This document shows, piece by piece, positions 42,752 through 51,396 of a stretch of DNA of 64,000 bases (its first letter is position 1; each line of letters starts with the position of its first letter). The position numbers and the translations under genes are program-made. The notes below the pieces were generated by a model. It made no database searches. It worked only from the letters and a program-made list of their open reading frames with translations, and was not told the DNA's origin. Origin of the DNA: Sphingobium sp. Z007 (lineage in GTDB: Bacteria; Pseudomonadota; Alphaproteobacteria; Sphingomonadales; Sphingomonadaceae); assembly GCF_900013425.1 (NCBI RefSeq), contig NZ_FBXK01000002.1, positions 124,001 to 188,000 of the forward strand. Direction: 5' to 3'.

Positions 42752-43201
42752 ATGCCGACAAGCGCCAGGCCGCTGTGGATCCTGACCGGATTGCTGCTGG
42801 CCTTCTATCCGGTTCTGAACTTCATCTACTGGCCGCAGGTGCTCCGCTCGGGAGTACTGCCCCCGGATGGCGACAGCATCGGCATCCCCATGTACGGCAG
42901 CATTCTGGTGACGATCATCGCATCGCCCGTCGTTCTGGGCATCGCGTGGCTTTGTCTCGGGCACTACAACCCAGCTACCCGCCTTGCCACGATCCGGTGG
43001 GATCGCCCGATCCGCACGGTCGCGGCCAGCTTTGTGTTCGGAGGGGCTGCCGTACTGTGCGTCTTCGGCATCTTCGCTGAACTGGGTCATGCAATGCCAT
43101 GGTACGAATACCTCTGGGCCGCATATGCGCTGGCTTGGGTGCCGTGGCTGCTCGGTGTACGAGCAGCAGTGATCGATCAGGACAGCACGGCATCCGGCTG
43201 A
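42752..43201 (+). CDS. Hypothetical four-segment membrane protein
   Basis: A 149-residue protein with four hydrophobic segments: LWILTGLLLAFYPVLNFIYW, ILVTIIASPVVLGIAWLCLG, a stretch around AASFVFGGAAVLCVFGIFAE, and YLWAAYALAWVPWLLG. The ATG at 42752 follows AGGAGATCGACG. No family was recognised. It lies 37 bases behind the 89-residue gene in the same direction and may be cargo of the recombinase module. Confidence 0.65.
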   Translation: MPTSARPLWILTGLLLAFYPVLNFIYWPQVLRSGVLPPDGDSIGIPMYGSILVTIIASPVVLGIAWLCLGHYNPATRLATIRWDRPIRTVAASFVFGGAAVLCVFGIFAELGHAMPWYEYLWAAYALAWVPWLLGVRAAVIDQDSTASG

Positions 43202-43258
43202 ACTCCGGCGTTCACTGCTCGTTCGCTCCTGCCGTACGCAGAATGCACTTTCGTGTAG

Positions 43259-44505
43259 TCACCCCGTAAAGAGCGTCGCCACCCCGTCGAACGGCGATGC
43301 CATTTCAAGGCTGTTGCTGTCATAGACCTGCACCGGCTCCTGTATGCCAGACCCGGCGCGAAGCTGAACCGCATGGGATGGCGCGTAACCGCCGCGAAGC
43401 ATCGGCAACAGCGCGTCGAGCAACACGGCAAGGGCGGCTTGGGCATTGCGCGCGACCTCGGATTGCAGCGCGGCGGTCCTGATCCGCGAAAGCTCCTCGG
43501 TCGTCTTGGTGTCGTAGAGCGGACGGGGGAGGGGGGCACCATTCGACCCGCTGAGTGCGAGCGCTTGGCCTTCTTGGTATAGGCGATGGTGGTGGGAGCG
43601 CCGTCGCCCGTAACGGTGATGAGCAGCACCGCGCCCGCCTTCGTCCCATGCGAATAGCCCTCGCCATCGTCGGGGTAAACGCGGTGCCATTGATAGGTTT
43701 CGTAGGGCGTCTGCTCGGACGCGATCACTTCGCCCCAGCCCGCCTCTTCGGCCTCACTCGCCAGCGCCTCGAACTTGGCGTCCGCAAGCTGCTGGACCAG
43801 CGCGGGGTCGTCGGCATAACCCTCGCCATCCTTGGCGAACAGGTCGCGGGTAATGCCGCCGCCTGCCTCGGAATAGGCGTCCGCCCCGACGAAGCGGAAC
43901 AGCCGGTGCCCGGTCGTCACCTTGGTATCAGTCAGCAATCGCCGAACCTCATGGGCTGTGCGCGCGACCCGCAACACCTTTTCTTGACGCTTGTGATCGT
44001 CGGTCAGCGTAAATGCCTGCGCGGTCGCTACGTCGATCTTGTCGGCGGCAAGCGCGTTCAAGACCCTCCGGCTAAGGCTGGCGAGCGTCAGCATCTTGCG
44101 GACCTCGCGCGGGTCGTAGCCGTAACGGTTAGCGATAGCGGGCTCGTCATGGCCCTCGCTGGCGAGCGTGGCAAAGGCGCGGATGGCGTCGGCCGGGTGC
44201 ATGGCGACACGCTGCGCGTTTTCGGCATAGCTGATCGCGGTGGCATCTTCGCACTCGCGGACTTCGCACGGAATATGCGTGTCACGGGGCCACGTCCCGG
44301 CTCTCACCAACTGGATGATCGCGCGGCGGCGGCGCTCGCCTGCGACCACTTCCGATTTGCCATCCTCGCGCGCGGTGACGGTCAGGTTGTGAAGCAAGCC
44401 ATCGGCGGCGATGCTCGCGGCTAGGCTCTCGATCCCGGCCTTCACCTTCCGCACGTTACGGGGGCTGGCGACAAGGTTGCTCCAATGGATGTGCTGGATG
44501 GTCAT
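43259..44505 (-). pseudogene. ParB-like nuclease-domain protein with a frameshift
   Basis: Starts at the ATG at 44505 (AAAGGAGTAGTGA upstream) with TIQHIHWSNLVASPRNVRKV. It carries the ParB domain blocks TVTAREDGKSEVVAGERRRR and an HTH region (EPAIANRYGYDPREVRKML). Good coding continues to AYTKKAKRS. The frame then breaks near 43551-43562. The sequence resumes one frame over (SGSNGAPLPRPLYDTKTTEE... to LFTG, stop at 43259-43261). A single missing base explains it. It is either a sequencing error or a recent knockout. These large ParB-like proteins are common on sphingomonad plasmids; I would expect about 415 residues when repaired. Confidence 0.75.
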
Positions 44506-44931
44506 TTCACTACTCCTTTTCAGGTCGCTGCGGGTTGCAGGCGCTCCTGCGACCCTGCCTCGTGGCGAACAGCCGGAGGTGAGGGGGGCAGCGAGAATCC
44601 GACGGGGTGGTGCGGGCGCACTGAGCGCAGCGAGGGAGCCACGGCCCGGCTGATTGTCGTTGCTGGGGAGAGGGGGCGGCGCGCCCCTTTCCCCAATTGA
44701 GCAAATGGATCTCGCCGGCGACGCCGGCGCCCGTCGCGGGGCTCGCCCCGCCGCGCGAGCGATCGTTGCCCGCATGGGGCGAGACGCCGGCACGGCGGCT
44801 CGATCGGAGCGCAAGCGGAGATAGAGCGCGGCCCGCACGGGCGCGCCCGACCGGCCCGATCGTTGGCGAACGTGGCTTATTGATCTGGCAAGCACTCTCG
44901 TCTATATTCCCTAGATGGAATACAGCGGCTA
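44506..44931. other. GC-rich noncoding stretch between parB-like gene and higBA
   Basis: A region of 426 bases with no credible gene. It contains the stem GCGGGGC-TC-GCCCCGC at 44736-44751 and several GCCGGCG repeats nearby (44713-44730). The right end holds the higBA promoter region. Frames crossing it are Arg/Pro-rich and look like noncoding GC sequence. Confidence 0.5.
44905..44922. promoter_or_regulatory. Inverted repeat before higB, candidate HigA operator
   Basis: TATTCC-CTAGAT-GGAATA, perfect 6-bp arms, lies 9 bases before the higB ATG and partly overlaps a TATATT -10-like box. Toxin-antitoxin operons of this type are repressed by the antitoxin at such dyads. Confidence 0.55.
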
Positions 44932-45294
44932 ATGAGCTGGGACGTTGAGAACACCGACGAGTTCGGAGACTGGTTCACCGATCTGAGCGACGCCGATCAG
45001 GATGCCATGCGCTTCGCGGTCGGTTTGCTGATGGCGAAGGGGCCGAACCTGCGCTTTCCCCACTCGTCGGGGATCAACAATTCGCGGCACTCGCATATGC
45101 GCGAGCTGCGGATTCAGAGCGGGGGACGGCCATTGCGCGTATTCTACGCCTTCGATCCGCGGCGATCGGCAATCCTGCTGATCGGGGGCGACAAGACCGG
45201 GGACGACCGTTTCTACGAGCGGATGATCCCGGTCGCCGACGAACTCTACGACGTTTACTTGGACGAACTGAGGCAGGAAGGATTGTTGAAATGA
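44932..45294 (+). CDS. higB: HigB/RelE-like toxin
   Basis: A 120-residue toxin of the HigB-like (phage-derived Gp49/RelE) family that cleaves ribosome-bound mRNA. Key blocks are FGDWFTDLSDADQDAMRFAV, SRHSHMRELRIQSGGRPLRVFYAFDPRR and LLIGGDKTGDDRFYERMI, which match the family pattern of the basic core and late GxK. It overlaps the antitoxin gene by four bases (ATGA). Toxin-first order is typical for higBA. Confidence 0.9.
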   Translation: MSWDVENTDEFGDWFTDLSDADQDAMRFAVGLLMAKGPNLRFPHSSGINNSRHSHMRELRIQSGGRPLRVFYAFDPRRSAILLIGGDKTGDDRFYERMIPVADELYDVYLDELRQEGLLK

Positions 45295-45614
45295 GCGGAC
45301 ATCGCCCGTTTTCCGACCTTATGAAGGATTGGAGCCCTGAACGGCGGGCACGCAGCGACGCTCGCCAAGCCGAGCTGGCGGCAGAGATGGTGAGCCTCGA
45401 ACAGTTGCGCGAAGGTCTCGGCATTAGCCAAGAGGAGCTGGCGAACGTGCTGGACGTGCAGCAGCCCGCCATCTCCAAGCTGGTGCGCCGTCCCGACATG
45501 AAGGTGAGCACGCTGCGCGAGCTGATCGCGGCGATGGGTGGCGAGCTGCACCTCACCGCGACCTTCGCCGATCGCTCGGTGGAAATTGATAATTTCAGGC
45601 CGGCCGCCGCCTGA
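45291..45614 (+). CDS. higA: HigA-like XRE-family antitoxin
   Basis: A 107-residue antitoxin. The HTH is LREGLGISQEELANVLDVQQ followed by PAISKLVRRPDMKVSTLREL (residues about 42-82), and the end is GGELHLTATFADRSVEIDNF. It neutralises the toxin and represses the operon. It immediately follows higB with overlapping start and stop. Confidence 0.9.
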   Translation: MSGHRPFSDLMKDWSPERRARSDARQAELAAEMVSLEQLREGLGISQEELANVLDVQQPAISKLVRRPDMKVSTLRELIAAMGGELHLTATFADRSVEIDNFRPAAA

Positions 45615-45636
45615 CGCCGGCGCGAAAGGATGAACG

Positions 45637-45912
45637 ATGAAGGTCGAGACGTTCGGAAGCGTCTGGGATGCGATCAGCGATAGCCCGGCCGAAGCCGCCG
45701 ACCTGACGGCGCGCTCCGACTTCATGTCGGCGCTTGCCGCGCATGTGCGAGCCTGGAACCTGCCGCCCGATGCCGCGGCGGCGCGGCTCGGCATCGCGCG
45801 CTCGCGGCTGGGCGAGCTGCTGCGCGGCAAGATCGACATGTTCCCGCTCGCAGCGCTGGTTAATCTCGTCGCCGTAGCCGAGCTGCATGACGCAGCGACC
45901 TCGGCCGCTTGA
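45637..45912 (+). CDS. Small helix-turn-helix protein, antitoxin-like
   Basis: A 91-residue protein with an XRE-type HTH in its second half: VRAWNLPPDAAAARLGIARSRLGELLRGK (location residues 37-65). The N-terminus is VETFGSVWDAISDSPAEAADL. It resembles antitoxin components that lack a toxin gene. ATG behind GAAAGGATG, 22 bases after higA, so it is probably cotranscribed. It might modulate higBA. Confidence 0.7.
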   Translation: MKVETFGSVWDAISDSPAEAADLTARSDFMSALAAHVRAWNLPPDAAAARLGIARSRLGELLRGKIDMFPLAALVNLVAVAELHDAATSAA

Positions 45913-45919
45913 ATCTGGC

Positions 45920-46159
45920 ATGGCCGTTCCCGACCAGCCCCCGCTGCCGCCCGTGTTCGGCCCTGCGGCGATCAAGAAGCTACGCGAGGACAGCCGCGCT
46001 ACACGCGCGACGTTCGCGCGTGGGTTGAATATCAGCACCCGCACGATCGGGCGGTGGGAGGTCGTCACCGTGCGCCCCAGCGGCCCCGCGCGGCAACTAT
46101 TGGGCGTGGTCCAGAAGCATGGCTTCCAGCTCGTCGCCGACGCTCAGCGAGGAGCGTAA
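45920..46159 (+). CDS. Small XRE-type regulator
   Basis: A 79-residue HTH protein. The core is AIKKLREDSRATRATFARGL followed by NISTRTIGRWEVVTVRPSGPA, typical of the NadS/HigA-like group where the recognition helix carries Arg-Trp. I start at the ATG at 45920; an upstream ATG at 45887 overlaps the previous gene. It is the third HTH gene in a row in this transcript. Confidence 0.7.
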   Translation: MAVPDQPPLPPVFGPAAIKKLREDSRATRATFARGLNISTRTIGRWEVVTVRPSGPARQLLGVVQKHGFQLVADAQRGA

Positions 46160-46216
46160 CCAGGCATTGAATATCCTAGCTGGAGCGCGAAGTTTCTTCT
46201 TTCGTTCTCTTGGGCG

Positions 46217-46687
46217 ATGACTCATAGAATCATCATGCCGATCGCGCGCGAACACCGCTGGCTCTACCCGATCGACTGGCGCGAGCTGTCGAACCTCATC
46301 CGCTTCGGCCGCGCCAAGGGACGTTGCGAGCATTGCCGACGCCCGCACGGCCGCGACGTGCTGCACCTCGGCGATGGCGTCTGGTGGGACGAAGACGCGG
46401 CGACCTGGCGCGACGGGCAGGGCAGGGGGCTTCGCCGTCTGCCATCGCCGGACGAGCTGGCGCGTGCGCAACCCGGACTCACCGGCATCGATCCGCCCAC
46501 CCAACTGCGGGTCACGCGCGTGGTCCTCGCCAGCGCGCACCTGAACCATGATCCTGGCGACAACCGGCCGCGCAACCTGGCGGCGCTGTGTCAGCGGTGC
46601 CACATGGTCCATGACGCGATCGAACATCGCCGGCGCCGTTGGCTTAATGCCTTCCGGCTGCGCGCGATCAGCGACCTGTTCGCCTGA
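46217..46687 (+). CDS. HNH-like zinc-finger nuclease-type protein
   Basis: A 156-residue protein. A first Cys pair is RCEHCRRPHGRDVLHL near residues 36-51, and the second is LAALCQRCHMVHD near residue 124, preceded by SAHLNHDPGDNRPRNL. The paired CxxC with LNHDPxxNxPxNLxALC is the pattern of HNH-endonuclease-related proteins found on plasmids and phages. It may cut DNA or only bind it. ATG behind CTTGGGCG; the intergenic gap from the HTH gene is 57 bases. Confidence 0.75.
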   Translation: MTHRIIMPIAREHRWLYPIDWRELSNLIRFGRAKGRCEHCRRPHGRDVLHLGDGVWWDEDAATWRDGQGRGLRRLPSPDELARAQPGLTGIDPPTQLRVTRVVLASAHLNHDPGDNRPRNLAALCQRCHMVHDAIEHRRRRWLNAFRLRAISDLFA

Positions 46688-46754
46688 CTGCCGAGCCTGC
46701 GGCCCAGCCCAAGGGTTGGGTGGGTGGGGCAAACGCGGCCGTCGAATGACGGCC

Positions 46755-47360
46755 TCATTCACTCGCCGGCCGGTCCAACGAGCTGCGCCCGCCCGGTATG
46801 TGGCGATAGAGCGTCGATGGCTGCACCCCAATCTGCTGCGCCACTTCCTCCACCGTAATGGTCGGATCTGCGAGCATCGCCTTTGCGCGCTTGATCTCGG
46901 CCGGCCCCATCGCCGGCTTGCGCCCGCCGCGCCGCCCCAACGCCCGCGCCTGGGCAAGTCCGGCATGGGTGCGCTCCAAGGTCAGCTCACGCTCGAACTC
47001 CGCCACGGCCGCGAAGACGTGGAACACAAGCCGCCCGCCGGGGCTGGTGGTGTCGATCGCCTGGGTGAGCACGCGAAGGCCGATCTCGCGCTTTGCGAGA
47101 TCTTCGGCCGTCTCCACGAGCTGCCGGACGGAGCGCGCGAGCCGATCGAGCTTCCACACCGCCAGCGTGTCGCCAGCGCGGAGATAGTCGAGCGCGGCTT
47201 TCAGTTCGGGCCGATCGCGCTGCGCGCCCGACGCCTTCTCCATGAACACCTTCTCGCATCCGGCTTGCCGGAGCGCGTCGAGCTGAAGGGCAGGGGACTG
47301 GTCCCTGGTGGACACGCGCGCATAGCCGACGAGCAAAGGCTTTCTCCGAAAACTCGACAC
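46755..47360 (-). CDS. Serine recombinase / resolvase, solitary
   Basis: A 201-residue resolvase similar in plan to that at 41861. It opens LLVGYARVSTRDQSPALQ (catalytic serine near residue 17), has LAVWKLDRLARSVRQL and FHVFAAVAEFERELTLERT, and ends with an HTH (TVEEVAQQIGVQPSTLYRHI). It faces the recombinase at 41861, so the two bracket a 5-kb segment carrying the ParB-like, higBA and HNH genes. Upstream, at 47410-47422, AAACGG-G-CCGTTT is a possible crossover element. Confidence 0.87.
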   Translation of the reverse strand: MSSFRRKPLLVGYARVSTRDQSPALQLDALRQAGCEKVFMEKASGAQRDRPELKAALDYLRAGDTLAVWKLDRLARSVRQLVETAEDLAKREIGLRVLTQAIDTTSPGGRLVFHVFAAVAEFERELTLERTHAGLAQARALGRRGGRKPAMGPAEIKRAKAMLADPTITVEEVAQQIGVQPSTLYRHIPGGRSSLDRPASE

Positions 47361-47496
47361 GACCTAGCCGGATTTCGGATAAGGAAACAAGGGACTGTTT
47401 TCGGAAGCTAAACGGGCCGTTTCGGCGACCTCGGACACGATCGGCGCAACCCTCGCTCAATCGACCGTTTGACAGACATTGGTCGATCTGTGGGGT

Positions 47497-48021
47497 CTAT
47501 CTGCTGCACGCCTCACATAGGCCGCAAACTTCGATCACCGGCTTTGTTGGCCGAAACCCCGCATTGGTTGCGGCACCCCGGATACTTGTCGCAATGCTGT
47601 CGTCGTCCAAATGCGTGATCCTGCCGCACTGCTCGCAGAAAAGCAGGATGCAGTCGTGAACGCAGCCGGGGTGGACATTGGGTAGGTAACGGTTTGCAAC
47701 CTCCACGCGAGTGACGATGTTGGCTGCCACGAACAGGTCGAGAATGCGGTAGACCGAGTTTGCGGCTACGCGCCGGCCGCGCTGTTCCGAAAAGCGATCG
47801 GCGATGTCGTAAGCCGACGCGGGTCGGTCGAGACCGACGATGACATTGAATAGCTGAGCCCGCATATCGGTCCACTGCTCACCGACGCGCTCAAAGGCGG
47901 AGCGTGCGGCCTCTGCAAGCGCTTCTCCTTCCGGCTGCTCGTGCTTGTGACGCATGATGCAAGAATATGGCTCGACGGGGGTGGCGGGCAAGGCCACCCC
48001 TCTCTCAAGCACTTGGTTCAT
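47497..48021 (-). CDS. zur: Zur-type Fur-family zinc repressor
   Basis: A 174-residue Fur-family regulator. The HTH region includes RPASAYDIADRFSEQRGRRV and ANSVYRILDLFVAANIVTRV; the C-terminal domain has HPGCVHDCILLFCEQCGRITH and VCGLCEACSR, i.e. two CxxC pairs of the structural zinc site. The CxxC count and the neighbouring receptor favour Zur over Fur. The ATG at 48021 overlaps the upstream MerC-like stop (ATGA); an internal ATG at 47955 is an alternative start. Confidence 0.83.
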   Translation of the reverse strand: MNQVLERGVALPATPVEPYSCIMRHKHEQPEGEALAEAARSAFERVGEQWTDMRAQLFNVIVGLDRPASAYDIADRFSEQRGRRVAANSVYRILDLFVAANIVTRVEVANRYLPNVHPGCVHDCILLFCEQCGRITHLDDDSIATSIRGAATNAGFRPTKPVIEVCGLCEACSR

Positions 48022-48416
48022 GTCGCGCGCCCCAGCTTCAGATTGCCGACATGCGCGATGGCGAGGACGATAGCGCCGGCAACCGTCAGCGGCGTTTCCA
48101 GCGGCGTGTCACCGAACGACAGCACACCGATGGCGAGCACTATAAGCCCAGCCGCGCCAAGCATTACGGGCCACCAAGCGCCATGTCGTGTCCTGCCGGA
48201 GAGAAGGGCCAAGCTGCTCGTCGGCACGGCAATCGCCAGCATCACCAGGTGAAAGGTCCGGCTGACCGGAATGACGCTGCTGAGCGCGGGAAGGGCGGCA
48301 AAGAGGAGGGGCAGCGCGAGACAGTGAATGAGGCACAGCAACGAAGCACCCAAAGCCGTGTGTTCGATCAGCCCCCGATGCGAGTTTCTCAACGTCCCTG
48401 CCACAAACCTCTCCAT
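48018..48416 (-). CDS. MerC-family membrane protein
   Basis: A 132-residue protein with four membrane segments resembling MerC: LGASLLCLIHCLALPLLFAA carries the CxxxxC pair near residue 30. It ends with HVGNLKLGRAT. I start at the ATG at 48416 before ERFVAGTL; the longer reading to 48470 begins in a GC-rich leader. MerC-like proteins beside zinc receptors and Zur are thought to import metal across the inner membrane. Coupled with zur by a four-base overlap. Confidence 0.75.
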   Translation of the reverse strand: MERFVAGTLRNSHRGLIEHTALGASLLCLIHCLALPLLFAALPALSSVIPVSRTFHLVMLAIAVPTSSLALLSGRTRHGAWWPVMLGAAGLIVLAIGVLSFGDTPLETPLTVAGAIVLAIAHVGNLKLGRAT

Positions 48417-48507
48417 TATGGGGGTGGGGCAGGCCCTACCCCGTCTCCCTGTAACCTTTTGAAATGGCATCCCAGGTGGGGGAGGCCTGCTGCCCGCGAC
48501 ATCTTTG

Positions 48508-50724
48508 TCAGAGGCCGAACCTTAGCGAGACCCGGATGTCGCGACCGGCGAGCGGCGCGAAGTCCTTGAGAAAGCTAGAATGACGGCGTGCAACCACGTC
48601 GAAGATATTGTTGGCGCTGAGCAAGAGCGAAGTCCTGCTGCTGTTGGCAAAGGGTTTGAGGCTCACACTGGCGTTGACCAAGGTGTAGCCGGGCGTAGTG
48701 GTCTCGAAGTCGGCGATACGGTCCTGCTTGAACACGCGCTCCACCTCGGTACGCGCGGTGAACTTGTCGCCCTGAGCCTCCAGACCGCCGAGTAGACGAA
48801 GCGGCGGGATGCGCGGCACGGGGCCGCGGTCGATGATGGTGGCCCGGACATAATCGCCGAGCAGGTCGGCGTTGATGCGCGTGCCGCCCACCTCGAACAG
48901 CTTGGCCGAAAGATCGCCTTCGATGCCCCAATAGCTCGCGCCGGCTTGCTGGTACTGAAAGCAGGGCAGGTCGACCTCGCGGCCTGACGGTGCGGCCGCA
49001 GCCTCGCATACAACCTGGTCGACCTGCTGCTCCGAAATATAGTTGTTGAAGCGGTTGTAATAGGCGGATGCGTCGAAGCTCAGGCGCTCACCGTGAACGT
49101 GAAGCGTCGCCTCGATCCCATAGCTCCGTTCCAGCCGGAAGTCCGGGTTGCCCAGCTCATAAGCTTGTGTGCCGGCATGAGGCCCGTTTGCGAACAGCTC
49201 CTCGGCTGACGGCGCGCGCTCGGTATATGAACCGTTCAGGCCGATGCGGATCGCGTCGGTGACGCCGTAACCGACCCCCAGTGAGCCGGAGAACGCGCCA
49301 TAGTTGCGCTTCCCGCCAAAGAATCTCGGGTCACTGCCCACGGTCTTGGCGGTCTGGTTGCTCCACTCGTAACGAGCGCCGGCCGCAGCATGAAACGGCC
49401 CCGCATTATACTGCTGAAGCGTGAAGATGCCGGTCTGATTGGTTTCATTGCGGGGCAGGAAGGCTTCGACACCCTCGATGTTGAACGAACGGTTGAAATA
49501 TTGGACACCGCTCGCGCCCTGCCATCCACCGCGATCTGCCTGAAGGAGTTCCAGTCGCCCCTCGGTGCCTTTGCTGTAGAACGCCGTGCCGATCTCGCCG
49601 GACGGTTCCAGCTCAAAATGGCGGTAGCTGGCATGGCCGGCGCGGATGCGGATGCGGTCGAGGAACCCGCCCCCGGTCTCGACTTCGCCGCGTAAGTCGA
49701 CCCGGTCCTGCTTGACATCGAGCCGGGGCGACTCCTGCGCCTGGCCCACCTCGGTCGCATAGCGGATCGGCACGCCGTAGAGGCTGTCGTAACGACTGTA
49801 GCTTACGCCAAGTTGGCCCGTGTCGGTGATGATCGACGCGCCGACGCCCGCCGTCCAGGTCTCGGCGGCGGTGTTGGGGAGCTTGCCTCGGATAGCAGCG
49901 GAGGCCGCGAAGTCGATCGGGTCCTTGCCTGGTGCCACGTCTTGCGGCAAGCCGACTTGCGAGAGCGCAGCAGCGCGTGCCGCTGGCGATAGCGCGTAGC
50001 CGCCGATCCTGAGGTCGTCGGCTTTGAGATACGAGCCGTCGGCGTGGAGCACGAGGTAGGGACCGACCGCCACGTCAGCAGCGCCGGCGATCGAACGCTC
50101 GTTCGCGGCCGAGCCGTAGGTGGCGATGCCATTCAGCCGATAGCCGTTCTCGGGCCGGGTCCGCGGAATGCGCGTGTCGATGACGTTCACCACCCCGCCC
50201 ACCGCAGACGAGCCGAACAGCAGCGCCGATGGCCCGCGCAGCACCTCAATGCGCTCGGCCAGGAGCGGGTCGATGACCACCGCATGATCGACGGAGGTAT
50301 TGGACAGGTCGATCGCGCCAATACCGTCCGTCAGCACGCGGATGCGCTCGCCCTGGAAACCGCGCAGGATGGGCCGGGACGCCGAAGGGCCGAAGGAGGT
50401 CGCCGACACGCCCGGCAGACGCGAGAGCGTCTCGCCAAGTGACGGGCGCAAGTCTCGGGTCAACGCCTCACCCTTCAGCACCGATGTGCCCTGAAGGACG
50501 TCGGTTTCGCTTTGCTGGAGTGGGGCGGTGACGATGATGTCGCGGTCCGAAGCGGGTATCTCCGGGCGGGATGGCCTAGGCGCAGTCGCCTGAGCGGTCG
50601 GCGCGTTCGCGGCATCGGTTTTGCTGCTCGGCATTGCGGTAGACGCGCTCTGCGCGACCGCGTTGCCGCTGATCGCAACAAGAGAAATCCCGATTAAAAG
50701 CACCGCCCTGGTTCTCATTCCCAT
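48508..50724 (-). CDS. TonB-dependent outer-membrane receptor, ZnuD-like
   Basis: A 738-residue receptor. After the signal peptide and a Ser/Thr-rich linker comes a TonB-box-like DRDIIVTA, then the plug (LGETLSRLPGVSATSFGPSASRPILRGFQGERIRVL as location, residues about 95-130; LRGPSALLFGSSAVGGVVNVID marker) and the barrel, ending RDIRVSLRFGL. The plug resembles ZnuD zinc receptors. It is followed on the same strand by the MerC-like gene and zur, which together look like a zinc acquisition operon. Confidence 0.85.
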   Translation of the reverse strand: MGMRTRAVLLIGISLVAISGNAVAQSASTAMPSSKTDAANAPTAQATAPRPSRPEIPASDRDIIVTAPLQQSETDVLQGTSVLKGEALTRDLRPSLGETLSRLPGVSATSFGPSASRPILRGFQGERIRVLTDGIGAIDLSNTSVDHAVVIDPLLAERIEVLRGPSALLFGSSAVGGVVNVIDTRIPRTRPENGYRLNGIATYGSAANERSIAGAADVAVGPYLVLHADGSYLKADDLRIGGYALSPAARAAALSQVGLPQDVAPGKDPIDFAASAAIRGKLPNTAAETWTAGVGASIITDTGQLGVSYSRYDSLYGVPIRYATEVGQAQESPRLDVKQDRVDLRGEVETGGGFLDRIRIRAGHASYRHFELEPSGEIGTAFYSKGTEGRLELLQADRGGWQGASGVQYFNRSFNIEGVEAFLPRNETNQTGIFTLQQYNAGPFHAAAGARYEWSNQTAKTVGSDPRFFGGKRNYGAFSGSLGVGYGVTDAIRIGLNGSYTERAPSAEELFANGPHAGTQAYELGNPDFRLERSYGIEATLHVHGERLSFDASAYYNRFNNYISEQQVDQVVCEAAAAPSGREVDLPCFQYQQAGASYWGIEGDLSAKLFEVGGTRINADLLGDYVRATIIDRGPVPRIPPLRLLGGLEAQGDKFTARTEVERVFKQDRIADFETTTPGYTLVNASVSLKPFANSSRTSLLLSANNIFDVVARRHSSFLKDFAPLAGRDIRVSLRFGL

Positions 50725-51164
50725 CGCCTTGCCTGAAGAATATTGCGTCCGCGCGGTGTTATACTGTTACGCGATTCGAGGCCGAGTAGCCGCGTTTCAA
50801 AGGCGGTTCAAGGGGAGGTGCATTTGATCTGGGCCCCACAACAGGCCGCTGGCTGAGAACCGGCCATGCTGCACGACGAAACCAGATGACTCTTTGTGTA
50901 TAAGAGCCGCTTGCCACTTCTCTGCACGGTTTATGGACCATCCGCCGACGCCGACTTCGATCGAAATGCCGGCTGCTGCCACTCACTTCGATGGCTGCGA
51001 AACCGACTGTGGCACTCCGGGAAACGGCAATGGCGGAAATGCCCCGCTTCTGCCGACACCGACTTACAAAACTGACATATTCACTGAGTTCATGTCGTAC
51101 GCCCCAGCTTCAGGTTCCCGATAAGCGCAATGACTTGCAAGGCCTTCTTGAGCCTCCGCAGATC
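50725..51164. other. Noncoding stretch upstream of the ZnuD-like receptor
   Basis: About 440 bases with no credible complete gene. It holds GTTATACTGTTAC at 50758-50770, an imperfect AT-rich dyad that could be the Zur site for the receptor, and, at 51090-51133, the degraded MerC end listed separately. Confidence 0.4.
51090..51133 (-). pseudogene. Remnant of a second merC-zur junction
   Basis: On the minus strand the sequence reads IALIGNLKLGRTT then stop with an overlapping ATG and AACTCAGTG. The intact junction at 48018-48061 reads IAHVGNLKLGRAT, stop, overlapping ATG, AACCAAGTG. The match includes the stop/start overlap, so this is a decayed duplicate of the same gene junction about 3 kb away. 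Confidence 0.6.
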
Positions 51165-51368
51165 TCACTTCTTCGCGCAGAATTTTTCACTTGATGAAAT
51201 CCACGGGTAAATTAACACAAAGAAAGGCATCATGATAGCGGCCCGGATCGGTAACTCTCCTACCAATCCACTCCAGTGACCGGTATACCAACCATGAACA
51301 AATGTTCCTATCGCGACCGCGATAGCACCTGTTGCAAGTCCGGGTATCCACCTCAATCTATATTTCAT
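51165..51368 (-). CDS. Small two-segment membrane protein
   Basis: A 67-residue protein starting at the ATG for KYRLRWIPGLATGAIAVAIG (51368), with two membrane segments (PGLATGAIAVAIGTFVHGWY and AAIMMPFFVLIYPWI) and a basic C-terminal tail FCAKK. An ATG four codons upstream is an alternative. It follows the larger membrane protein by 28 bases. Unlike its surroundings it is AT-richer at its start. No family was recognised. Confidence 0.6.
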   Translation of the reverse strand: MKYRLRWIPGLATGAIAVAIGTFVHGWYTGHWSGLVGELPIRAAIMMPFFVLIYPWISSSEKFCAKK

Positions 51369-51396
51369 AGATATTCTCATTATTGTGAGATTTTTA

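Noticed and set aside
44533..44895. Long N-terminal extension of the ParB-like gene to 44895.
   Set aside because: The extension is Arg/Pro/Ala-rich noncoding sequence; the ATG at 44505 has a clear AGGAG site.
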